DNA from: Xylocopa sonorina
Taxonomy: Eukaryota; Arthropoda; Insecta; Hymenoptera; Apidae
Assembly (NCBI RefSeq): GCF_050948175.1
Contig: NW_027490114.1
Span: 558,001-622,000 of the forward strand
Length of the DNA stretch: 64,000 nucleotides
Reading direction: 5' to 3'
Shown here piece after piece: positions 45,506 through 56,799 of the stretch. Under the pieces are notes generated by a model that saw only the letters and a program-made list of their open reading frames with translations, was not told the origin of the DNA and searched no databases. The position numbers were made by a program, and so were the translations under genes. Positions within the stretch are counted from its first letter, which is position 1. Every line of letters starts with the position of its first letter.

Positions 45506-47205
45506 TGATATTATCTATTTGCTTTGATAGTTGGACATAAGCTGTGCCATCGCATTCCATGGCTCAGTAGAAGTGTATTGATTTTATACGCAAACACTAT
45601 GAAGCACCATCTAGTTGCATAGAATAGTAGTATTCACATTCTTTTAAAGCGTAGAAGCAGCCAGGTATAATGCCATGCATGGAGGATTACAGCTTAATTT
45701 GCTTTGAAACGTTGAAATGAGATGCGACATCGCATATCATGGAGCAGTAGAAGCCTATTGTTTTTACACGCAGACAGTACGAAGAACCAACTAGTTGCAT
45801 AGAACTGTAGAATTGACATTCTTTTAAAGCGTGGAAGCAGACGGACACAATGCTATGCATAGAAGATTACAGTTTACTTACTTTGAATCATTGAAATGGG
45901 ATATACCATTGCATTCCATAGAGTATTAGAAGTCCATTTCTGTTTCTTGCTGGCACTATGAAGCGCCATCCCGTTACATGAAAATGTAGAATTCACATTC
46001 TCTTGATGTGTAGAAGCAGATAAGCCTAATACAATGCATATAACAATACAGATTATTTACTTTGTTATATTTAACTGAAATAAGCTATGGCGTTGTGTGG
46101 AGCATTAGAACTCTTCTCCTATGATGCGTACTCAGTTCCGAACTAAAGAACGTTGCCTAAAGTTGTAGATATGACATTCGTTAAAACTGTAGAAGCAGGT
46201 GAGCATTATTCGATGTATAGAACATTACAGCTTACTTGCTTCGTATTGTTGAAATGGGGTGCGCCATCGCATTTCATGAAGCGTTAGAACTCCGTTCCCT
46301 TGGCACGCAGCCACTTTAAAGCGCTTCCCGGTCGCTGGGAACTGAAGAATTCACATTCTTATGACGGGTAGATGTCGACAAGCATAGTGCTATTGCATGT
46401 ATATTACTTCTTACTTACTTTGAATCGTTGAAATGAAGTGCACCATAGCATTGCATGGAGCATTAAAACTCTGCTATATTAAATCACCGACGCAGTGAAG
46501 CGCAATCTAGCTGCATGGAAACGTAGAGTTCACATTCTATGGAAATGTAGAAGCAGATAATCATAACGCCACCCATAGAAGATTACAGCTTACATATTTT
46601 GATACGTTCGCATTGCGCCATCGAGATGCGCCATCGCATTGCATGGAACGTCAGAACTCAACTGTATTAACACGTAGACACTAGGAAGTTCGTTTCTAGG
46701 AGGTCCCTCCCTGTTGTATGGAAATGTTGAATTCACATTCTTCTGAAGCTTAGAAGCAGATAAGCATGTTGTTATGCTTCGACGGTTTGAGCTTACCTAC
46801 ATTGAATCGTTGAAATGAGTAATGCACGGAGAAATAGAACTCCGTTGCTTTGATATGTAGACACTCTGAAGCCCCAACCCAATGGGCGGAACTATAGAAT
46901 TTACATTCTTTTGAAGTGTATAGACAGATAAGCATTATGCGAGGCCTAGAGCATTACAGCCTACTAGATTGCTTTAAACTATTGAAATGATGTGTGATAT
47001 CGCGATACATGAAGTAGTACAAATCAAATGATTCGACACGTAGACATCTAGAAACGCTATCTCTTAGCAAGGAAGTGTTGGATTCACATTCTTTCGAAAT
47101 GCACAAGCAGATAAGAATAACGCGTTGTAGTGAATATTACACCTTATCATGAAACATTGAAATGAGATGCGGCATCCATATCTCCATTGCTTTGACAGAC
47201 AGTTT
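45506..47205 (-). repeat. 178-bp satellite array, minus orientation
   Basis: About nine reverse-oriented monomers, subfamily A, with some B-like units near 46980-47170 (GACACGTAGACATCTAGAAA). ORFs here, such as 46750-46935, are satellite frames. Confidence 0.88.
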
Positions 47206-47991
47206 TCAAGAAAGCTGCATCTCATTTCAACGTTTTAAAGCTAGCAAGCTGTAACCTTTTATGCATAGCGTTATGCTTATCTGCTGGAGCCATTCAAAAG
47301 AATGTGAGTTATACAATTCCATGCAACAGGATGGCACTCCGTAGTGTCTGCGTTTCAAAGTAATAGAGTTCCAATACTGCATGCAAGGAGACGGCGTATC
47401 TCATTTCTACGCCTCAAAGTAAGTAAGGTGTTATCTTCTGTGCATAGAATCATACTTATCTGCTTCTACACTTCAAAAGAATGTGAATTCCACAGTTCCA
47501 TGCAGCGAAATGGCGCTTCACAGTGTCTGCGCTTCAAAAGAGTAAGGTACTAATGCTCCATGCAATGCTATGTCGCATCTCAGTACAACGTTTCAAAGTG
47601 AGTAACCTGTAATCTTCTATGCATAGAATTATTCTTATCGGTTTCTACATGTCTAAAGAATATGAATTCTACATTTCCATACAACGGGGTCGCGCGTCAC
47701 AGTTTCTGCGTGTGAATCCTGCAGATTTCTAATACTCCATACAATGCGATTACGCATCTCAACCCATCGTTTCTACGTAAGTAAGCTGTAACCTTCTAAG
47801 CATACCATTATGCGCATCTTCTTCTAGATTTCAGACGAATGTGAATTCTACTATTCCATGCAAAAGGACGGGACTTCATAGTGTCTACGTGTTAATACAG
47901 TAGAGTTCTACTGCTCCATGCAATTCCATGGTGCATATCATTCCAACGTTTCAGAGTAAGTAAGCTGTAATATTCTATGCATAGCATTATC
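47206..47991 (+). repeat. 178-bp satellite array, plus orientation
   Basis: Four subfamily-A monomers ending at ATAGCATTAT. CATTAT is repeated on the far side of the P-like element as its target duplication. Confidence 0.9.
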
Positions 47992-48140
47992 ACAGTATAC
48001 AGTAGCGCAAGTAGCACGATTTTATATGGCACAAAATTTAATGCGTATGCACGTCAATAAATTCCGAATCGCAGTGCCATCTGTACTTCTGCCTCACTTG
48101 CTCTTTGGTTTTTTTAGCAGACAGAATAGCAGATTAGCAG

Positions 48141-48146
<6 letters not shown>

Positions 48147-48226
<80 letters not shown>
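48147..48226. repeat. (AT)n microsatellite inside the P-like element
   Basis: About 40 uninterrupted AT units; the ORF across it (48026-48226) is just the repeat in translation. Confidence 0.95.
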
Positions 48227-48228
<2 letters not shown>

Positions 48229-48509
48229 GAATAATGAATTTTTGTATTTTTAATTATAAAATAATATATATTAATTATAAAAATAATTAATTCAGGAATG
48301 CAGAAAACTTTAAAATAATTCTGTCAAACTTCCATTCTGCTGCCAGGAATTTTGAGATAGAAGTAATGAAACCTTAAGTTTATACTTATTACTGTATTTT
48401 ATTTTATTTTATTTCATATTATTTTGTGTCAGCTAATTTATAATTATATAATTTTATATCATATATTTAAAAATCCTTTTTAATGAATCTAACGGATTTG
48501 AATATTACA

Positions 48510-49990
48510 GATTAAATATATTAAGAATTAGATCGGATATTAAGAAACCATTAGATGATAGTCTCAGAATAAAAAAATTACGTCAACAAATTAAAAGATT
48601 AAAAACGCAAAATAAAGCATTGCGTACACAAATTCGGCGATTACATGCGAAGGAAAGGGGGAGAAAATCAGTCAGCACAAGTAGGCAAGACGAATATAAC
48701 AATTTGAGGGAATTAGATCGTAAGTTATTACCAGAAGATTTTAACAGAATATTAATAGCACAAATAGATGCACAATGTAAAAGTAAACATGGCAGAAGAT
48801 GTGATTCATGGTCTAGAAAATTTGCCTTGTCATTATTTTTTTCAAGCCCACGAACTTACAAGGAATTACAAAAATCAATGGCATTACCTTCAGTCCGTAC
48901 TGTGCTGTTATTTACACAGAAATGGAATCTGGTTCCAGGAATGAATGAAAAACTATTCCGAGCTCTTAAAAAGTGGAAACATTGCCAGCTATAGAACGTC
49001 ACTGCTTATTATGTGCTGATGAAATGAGTTTGAAGACTCATTTATTTTATAGTGTAGTACACGATGAAGTAGTTGGCTTTGAAAATGATTGTGGAAATCA
49101 GACATCCAAAACTGCAAAGATTTCCTTAGGTATAATGGCACGTAGTATTGCAGATAATTGGAAATTGTAAATTTGCTTTTGTTTTGTAGAATCTGCATGT
49201 CCTAGTTATGTATTAAAGAATATAATATTTAATACAATAACTAAATTAAATGGTTATGGTATTATGGAGCATGCACTAATTACAGATATGGAGTCTAATT
49301 TTGTACAGTTGTTCCGTGATTTAGGCATATCTACTGAAAATTCCACTTTCTTAATTAATGAACAGACTGCAGCTTATATGTTTGATACGCCACACTTAAT
49401 GAAGGCGACACGAAACAATTGATTAGAACATCATTTTCAAATTAATGACAAAATTGCTTCGTGGTCGCATATTATTCAATTTTATAATCGCGATTGCAAA
49501 CAATGGATCAAATAGGCTCCAACACTATCAAAAGCGCATATTCGAGCCGAATAGCTTTTTAAGACTGAAAGTTAAATACGGTGTACAAATATTTAGCAAC
49601 CATGTAGCTGCAGGCATGTACACACTACTGTCTGCCAACTTACTTCCAAAAGAGGTCGGCGGAACGGTAGAATTAATCGATCAATTTGACAAATTATTAG
49701 ATATTTTAAATTCGTCGACCAGGACTAATTCTAAAGAACATGGTAAAGTCTTTGTTGGAAGTAAGAAGCAGACAGACTTTTTGCGTAAATTATTGCTATT
49801 TTTAAATAATATAGAAGTAATTGGTATATATATTGTACATTTATACATATATCCCTACTTTAATAAAAAGTATATTTTTATTAAAAACATGATATCTTCG
49901 TTTCTTTCATTAATGAAACCTTTACTTTTAAGATATTATATGTTTGTTACCAATATATTTGTATTCGTAGGTATTAAGTATATATAAAAT
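48510..49990 (+). pseudogene. P-element/THAP9-like transposase pseudogene
   Basis: A possible acceptor (ATTACAG near 48508) opens a coiled-coil region (KKLRQQIKRLKTQNKALRTQ). The 48620-48994 frame follows with LLPEDFNRILIAQIDAQ, WSRKFALSLFFSSPRTY and LPSVRTVLLF, all core P-transposase motifs. 48973-49170 in another frame gives CLLCADEMSLKTHLFYSV, with the DEMSLK motif that carries a catalytic Asp. 49190-49500 gives YGIMEHALITDMESNFVQLF, FDTPHLMKATRNN and HIIQFYNRDC. Further frames to about 49780 resemble the GTP-binding insertion and C-terminus. At least two frameshifts and several stops are present. No N-terminal THAP zinc finger was found; it may have been a separate, lost exon. Confidence 0.85.
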
Positions 49991-50376
49991 AACTTTAAAA
50001 TAAATTTTAACATAAAATATACAATGTATAGTATATTTTTTGTATTTTTCATTACATTTTCTCTTGTTTATCTTGTATAATATTTATGTTCTTATATTTT
50101 TATAGTCATAGTAACATGTGTATTTTATATTTTTTCGATTTTTGTTTTCTTTCCTTATTTTTCAGTGTATTAGAAATAATACATTTATTATTTTTTATTA
50201 AATTTTAGTTAACTAAGTGTAAAAATAAGTTGGGCAGATAGAGAGTAAAAAAATACAAGTGAGATTGAAATCCAGATGGCTCTGCGATCTGGATTTTGAT
50301 GACGCGCATGCGCACTCAATTTTGTGGAACGTCGACATCAAAGTCGCCGACAGAAGATTTCGCTACTGCATACTGT

Positions 50377-50405
50377 CATTATGCCTGTCTGCTTCTACGC
50401 TTTAA
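50377..50405 (+). repeat. 29-bp satellite bridge between two transposons
   Basis: CATTATGCCTGTCTGCTTCT, then ACGCT and TTAA: a piece of one satellite monomer separating the P-like element from the next piggyBac. It holds the right P-element duplication and the left TTAA of the piggyBac. Confidence 0.9.
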
Positions 50406-52571
50406 CACTTTGACGGCCATGTTGGTGATATATGACCGGCCACGGTTTTTCCTGTGACGCCACGGTGGTTATTGTTGACCGGAGCGCTTCAACTGTTTAC
50501 AATTGTAAAAAAGGAATGACAATTGGCAGTTAGTGCATTTTGAATATGGCCGATATATAAAAGATACTTTGATATAAAAAGTGCCTTATTGAACAATTAA
50601 AAATTTTTATTAGAACATGAATAAAAGAGAGTATTAGAACATGTCTTGTATCTAACGGTGCACTTTGTTAAAACACTTTAAACACAAATGTGGCGTATCA
50701 ACGCTGTCTGGACAGTAGGTCTTTTGATCCTAACAGTTTGACATTATTTTTATAACACTCTTCGCAAAATTTTCTTTCCAGGTACGCTTGTCCTTCTTTC
50801 TTCTACATTTCGTGCCGCAATCTTCGTCGAATAGGTGTATTTGACAGTGCTGGTGAAAGGCACCGTACAAGGTGCATTGCGAATGCCATTGTAAATTCTC
50901 GTACCTTGATTTTTTTGTTGTTTTCGTTGCAAGTTTATAGAGTATCAGCGCGTTTGAGATTGATGTATTCAATAATAACTCTAAAGCTAATTTTATATAC
51001 GACTTGAGGGTTCTTCTATGTGGTGTAGAATACGCTATCAATTGGTCTGATATATCTACAGCACATTTTCCTTTGTTGTAGTCTACAACTACTGGTTTAT
51101 CACAAACAGGTATTCGACAGGTATTCCCTTTCCATCTTTTCTTAGGGTTCCTGCTAAATGAGTATTGCAATCGATTAATTTTTCGGCTAAATTTATAATT
51201 GTATACCAATTGTCGGTGTAAATCGTGTGGCCTCTATGTAGAATATTGTTGCATATATTCATTACAACTCTTATGGGAGTTACGCATGGTTCATTTAAGT
51301 TTTTTGCCGAATATATTTGCAATTTGTATGTATACCTTTGGTCGGAACACATTTTGAAAACTTTGATGCTGTATCTGTGTCGTTCTTCCTTCAAAAATTG
51401 CTTGAACTTTATACTTCCTCGAAAAGGTACCAAAGATTCATCGATGCATATCTATTTATCTAAATCATAGTACTTGGAAAAGTTTTATTTAGTATATCAG
51501 CAAGTTGTTTTATCTTATACAATCTATCATTTATGTTTGCTGGTTGATTATTGGTAGAATGAAGGAATCGTAACAGCAACTCAAACCGATTTCTCGACAT
51601 AACTGTTCTTGGAAATAATTGGGAATAGGTATTATTGGTACATCAATCTGAGTCGTATTTTGGTAACTTCACCAGGCCCATCCATATTAGTAATCCGAAA
51701 TATCGTTTTATTTCATCTTTGTCGGTTGCTGTCCACTTATCTAAACGAGTGTATCATCTATTTTGCATATGTTGTTCAGCGTATCTATTAGTCTCATTAA
51801 CAATTACTTGTAGAATTTCTTCCGTAACAAAAGCAAAGTAAAAACTGTGTAGCTGATTACCCTCGATCGGTACAGCAATTCGGGTCTTTTCAAATGGAAC
51901 TTGCCACTGTTTGTGTTATATTATTTGACCTTTCGTTATTATTTATATTACGATCATCTTCATTTTTGAAATCTACTTCATCCTCGGCATCCGATTTGAT
52001 TCGGCGTCGCCTTATCCTGGGCAATATGTAGACTATTTCATTTTCCGATACTTCAATTTGGGACGAATCTTCCCATGAAGACTTCTCGGATATACTCGGA
52101 AAATATTCAATGTTTGCATTCATATTTTCGAGGGGTAATCTACAAACACTATTATAAACATATCTTAGATAGCATATCGTAAATGCTGCTTTATAATTAT
52201 ATTACTGACGTTAGAAGCGTGCACATACCGTACTATTATATATGAGCAAATACTATTTATCTTCTGCAGGTATCATCAATCTATTTTTTCTATATTTTTC
52301 TATACTAGTTTCGCCAATTGTGGACGATTCGTTTACGACGAAATAAGAAATGAGAAAGCTTGTTGAAATAAACGAAGCCCTGTTTTAAGTTGTCCTTAGC
52401 AACCGCTACCATGGCGCCACGGTGGTCACCGGTGACCAGCAGTCAGTATACGCTCCATTTGGCCTTATATCATCAGTTAACTTTTATTTTGTAATTATAT
52501 GTTTTAGATAATAAAAGGATTCCAGTGGCATCCTGAACAAAACATGTGTTTTTGGCGTGGCAGTCAAAGTG
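50406..52571 (-). mobile_element. piggyBac element 2 with TTAA duplication
   Basis: TTAA lies at 50402-50405 and 52572-52575. The terminal repeat CACTTTGACGGCCATG is matched inversely by CGTGGCAGTCAAAGTG at the right. Inside these, a CCACGGTGG word recurs near 50461 and 52418. Satellite resumes on the right with AAGAATGTGAAC exactly where it left off, so the target was a TTAA variant of the monomer's CTTCAAAAGAATG. The length of 2166 bp is near full size. Confidence 0.92.
50730..52123 (-). pseudogene. piggyBac transposase pseudogene 2
   Basis: Start at 52123 (MNANIEYFPSISEKSSWEDS, acidic N-terminus). A damaged middle at about 51890-51440 reads TRLDKWTATDKDEIKRYFGL and MSRNRFELLLRFLH. A TAG at 51452-51454 precedes ICIDESLVPFRG (first catalytic Asp). 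51433-51089 holds HTIYTDNWYTIINLA (second Asp). 51209-50730 holds VVDYNKGKCAVDISDQ (third Asp) and a C-terminal part where the usual cysteine-rich domain is degenerate (HLFDEDCGTKCRRKKDKR). All three catalytic Asp codons survive, but stops and frameshifts break the gene. It is in the same broad lineage as the copies at 55-59 kb. Confidence 0.9.
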
Positions 52572-52575
52572 TTAA

Positions 52576-55500
52576 AAGAATGTGAACTCAACAATTCCAT
52601 GCAACAGGAAAATGCTTCACAAAGGCTGCGTGTCAAAACAACGGAATTCTAATGCTCCAAGCAGTACCATGATGCACCACATTTCAATGTTTCAAAGTAA
52701 GTATGCTGTAATCTTATGGGCATAGCGTTATGCTTACCTGCTTCTACACTTCCACTGAATTTGAATTCTACAGTACCATACAACGGGATTGCGCTTCACA
52801 GTCTCTACGTGTAAATACAGTAGGGTTCTCATGCTTCATGCAATGCGATGGCTTATCTCATTCCAATTATTCAAAGTAAGTAAACTGAAATCTTCTGTGC
52901 TTAGCATAATGCTTATCTGTTTCTACGCTTCAAAGGACTGTGAATCCGAGTGTGCCATGCGATAGAAAGGCGTTTCATACTGTCTGCGTGTAAAAGTAAT
53001 AGAGTTTGAATACTCCACGCAATGCGATGACGCATCTCATTCCACCATTTCAAGGTTACAAAGCTGTGATTTGCTAAGCATAGCATTATGCTTATCTGCT
53101 TTGAGACTTCCTAAGGATATAAATCCCACACTTCCTTGCTACGGGATAGTGTTCCTATATGTCTACATATCGAAGCAATAGAGTTCTATTGCTTCATAAA
53201 ACGCAATATCGCATATCACTTCTATGTTTCATGATAAGATGTAATATTCAATGCAACGCGTTATTTTCATCTCGTCCACACTTCACATGAATGTAAATCC
53301 CACACTTTCCTTTTACGGGATATCGTTTCTAAATGTCTACGTATCGAACCAATAGAGTTGTAATGCCTCATAAAACGCGATATCGTATCTCATTTCTATG
53401 TCTCATGATAAGATGTAATATTCAACGCAACGCGTTATGTGTATCCCGTCAACACATCAAAAGAATGTAAATCCCACACTTCCTTGTTGCGGAATAGCAT
53501 TTCTAGATTTCTACGCATCGAAGCAATAGAGTTCTATTGTTTTATAGAACGCGATATCGTATCTCATTTCTATATTACAAGATAAGGTGTAATATTCAAT
53601 GCAACGCGTTATTTTTATCCCGTCTACACTTCAAAAGAATGTAAGTCCCATATTTCCTTGCTACGGGATACCGTTCCTAAATGTGTACGTATCGGAGCAA
53701 AGGAGATCTAATGCTTCATGAGAAGCGATATCGCATTTCATATCAAAAGTTCGAAGTATTTAAGTAGATTTTAATGCTCTATAAATCAGACTATGCGTAT
53801 CTGCTTCTGCACTTCAAAAGAATGTGTTTCCTACCCTTTCTCGCAAGGGCATAGTGTTTCCAAATGGCAGCGTGTAAACGCGACTGAGTACTAACACTAC
53901 ATTCCGCGCGATGTCGCATCTCATTTAAAGTTATCGTGATAAAATGTAATGTTCAATGCAACGCATTTTGTGTATCTGCATCTACACTTCAAATGAATGT
54001 GTATCCTGCTCTTCCTTGCGGCGGAATAGCTATTCCAGACTTTACCTGTCGACGCAATAGAGTTCTAATACTTGATTCAATGCAATGTCGCATTACATTT
54101 CAATGTAAATGATAAGATGTAATATTCAATGCAACGAGTTATGTTTGTCGACTCTACATTTCAAAAGTATGTAATCTTACTCATCCTTGAAAAGGGATAG
54201 TGTTCCTTAATGTCTTCGTGAAGAAGCAATGGAGATCTTAGATTGCATTCAACACAATGTCGTATTTCATTTCTGTGTTATATGATAAGATCTAATATTA
54301 ATTACAAGACGTTATGGTTATCTGCTTCTAAACTTCAAATGAATGTGAATCGTGAACTGTCTTCTAACGGGATAGCTTCTCAAGATATCTAAGTCTCGAA
54401 ACAATAGAGCTCTGGTACACCATTCAACGAAATGTCGCATCTCATTTCAATGTTTCATGATAAGATGTAATATTCAATGCAAGACGTTATTTTTATCTGC
54501 TTCTACCACCAATAGAAGGTGAATCCTACACTTCCTTGCTGAGGGATAGCGTTCCTAGATGTCTACGTATCGAAGTATTTGATTTCTAATGTTTCATGCA
54601 TCGCGATATTGCGTTCCATTTCACGAGTTGAGAGTTGTTAACTAGGTTGTAGTGTTCTATGCATCGCGTTATGCTTATCCGCTTCTCCTCTTCTGAAGAA
54701 TTTGAATCCTACACTTCCGTGCAAGGGGATAGTGTTTCTAAATTTCTAAGTGTCGAAGCATTTAATTTCTAATGTTTCGTGCATCGCGATATCGCATTTC
54801 ATTCCAACAGTTCAAAATAAATAAGTATGTTGTAATGCTCGTTGCATCGGATTATGCTTATCTGCTTCTACATTCCTAAAGAATCTGAATTCTACAGTTC
54901 CATGCAACGGGACTGCACTTCATTGTGTCTGCGTGTGAAAACAATGGAGCTCTAATGCTTGATGGATTGCGATGGTGTACCACATTTTAACGTTTAATCT
55001 TCTATGCATGTCATTATGCGTATCTGCATCTACATTTCTACAGAATGTAATGAATGTAATGAATTTCAACGTTTCGAAGTAAGTAAGCTGGAATCTTCTA
55101 TGCATAGTACTATGCTTATTTGCTGGAGCTCTTGAAAAGAATGTAAATTATACAGTTTCATGCAACAGGATGGTGGTTTAAAGTGTCTGTGTGTCAAAGC
55201 AATGGTTTTCTATTTCTCTATGCAATGCGATAGCGCAAATCATTTCAACGATTCATAGTAAGTTAGCTGTAACTTTGTACGCTTTGCATTTTGTTGATTT
55301 GTTTCTACACTTCAGAAGGATGCGAATTCTACAGATAAATGCATCGGGATGGCGTTTCATAGTGTCTACGTGTATAAGCAATGGAGTTCTAATGCTATAT
55401 GCTGTGTGGTGGGCTGTCTCATTTCAACGTTCGAAAGCAAGAATGTTGTAATCTTCTATGTATCGCATTATCCTTACCTACCTCTACATTTCAAACGAAT

Positions 55501-55613
55501 GGAAATTCGACTGTTGCTTGCACGGGGCTGGGGTTTCGTATTGTCTGCTTGCGAAAGCTGTAGTGATCTAATGCTCCACGCAATGCGATGGTACATCTAA
55601 TTTCTACGTTTAG
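52576..55613 (+). repeat. 178-bp satellite array, plus orientation, A-B-A
   Basis: Subfamily A to about 53100, subfamily B at about 53100-54600 (CATGATAAGATGTAATATTC near 53230, 53405, 54115 and 54465), then A-like units again. A/B-like hybrids near 54600-54840 mix both landmarks. ORFs at 54920-55105, 55191-55451 and 55349-55600 are satellite frames. It ends where piggyBac 4 begins. Confidence 0.92.
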
Positions 55614-55848
55614 CACGTTGACGCCGGCGTGCATCTCAGGCGAGTCACATGTGTCTGTTCCGTGAGGCAGTGTGCATCTCCGGTGGGTCACACGCGTCTA
55701 TTTCGTGGGCTGGCGTACATCACAATGGGTCGAACTTATATTTCACAAAGTAGATAGTACAGAATAAGTTTATTTTTCAATTCTCAGTATTATAAACAGA
55801 CATTCAATATTTAAAACATAACAAATCAATATTATAAACCTAACATAA

Positions 55849-56795
55849 TTATTTAATTTTTTTATGTAATTTTTCAAAACATGGAGGTTCCGGTTGGCCC
55901 TTATATCGATTACAACAGGTCTTTACTGTTATTGCCTTATTCGCGGAATACTGCCTAACATTTATTCTAGACATACGTTTATAACATTCTTTACATCGTT
56001 GCCTCGTTTTTCTCGCGCGTCCTTGGAACGACCGCAGAAAATGTGTACGTTTTTTGGGCACTGCTTCAGTTTCAGATGACATTTGTTCACCGTAATGATC
56101 CACTGTATTGAGGAGATAATCAATAACTTTTTCGCGGATGTTTAATATTTTCATACCTGTGGTACTCCATTTTCTATGTATATAACAGACATTGACGAGA
56201 GAAGTCCCTCATACTAATTCGATAACTATTTTCCTATACCACTTTACTGTTCTGCGTAATCAACTGTGATAAGAAGACATCTGGTCGGATGGTCAAACTC
56301 CTTATCAGCTTTGTTATAATGGAACACTGTGTCCGGCTTTAACTTAATATTACTACCCTGGACAATAACACATTTGTGGTATTCAGAAGTGGCTAGTATG
56401 CATACTGGCCTCTTATCCGTCCACTTCAAAAATTTAAAACCGACTTTGAAAATACATAAAGCCACCTCGTTGCACTCTCCGTTCAGCCTGCAGCGGAAGA
56501 AATTTTCTAATAATTTTTACTGTATCATAAATAAATGTTACTTTTTGCAGAAATTTCTCGGCCAAAGGGATACAAATATATAAACTGTTTGCGTACAGCA
56601 TGCGCATGTGCTTTCTCTATTCTGGTTGCATTATTTCTGGCGTAAATAAGAATATTATGTGTGTATCCTTCCGGAAGGTACAGTTTACAAAGTTTTATAT
56701 CATATATATGCCGCTTTCCTGGGATATATTGGCAAAAACTGTGTCGTCCTCGTCATAGAACCATGATTTCGTCGATTACAATATTTTTACCGGGC
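55849..56795 (-). pseudogene. piggyBac transposase pseudogene 4, C-terminal part
   Basis: From 56795 leftwards: KPGKNIVIDEIMVL (first catalytic Asp), a TGA-type break where PWRG would follow, FCQYIPGKRHIYDIKLCKLY, YLPEGYTHNILIYARN, then an eroded middle. 56465-56244 has FLKWTDKRPVCILATSEYH. A gap removes the region expected to hold the third Asp, then KWYRKIVIELV. 56154-55849 has the cysteine-rich C-terminus (RCKECYKR...TCCNRYKGQPEPPCFEKLH). The frame runs into the nested element at the TTAA at 56796-56799 and resumes at about 58950. Many stops; inactive. Confidence 0.85.
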
Positions 56796-56799
56796 TTAA

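Larger units (their letters stand above)
47992..50376 (+). mobile_element. P-element-like DNA transposon
   Basis: The terminal inverted repeat ACAGTATACAGTAGCG at the left is matched by CGCTACTGCATACTGT at the right end. Flanks read CATTATC on the left and CATTATG on the right, a 7-8 bp duplication as expected for P elements, which make 8-bp duplications. The flanks rejoin within one satellite monomer. Size is about 2.4 kb. An (AT)n microsatellite (48147-48226) has grown in the left subterminal part. The transposase is broken, so the element is dead. Confidence 0.8.

Noticed and set aside
48026..48226. 66-residue ORF ending in alternating Ile-Tyr
   Set aside because: It is a translation of the (AT)n microsatellite; the same applies to 10819-11034 and the end of 59636-60217.
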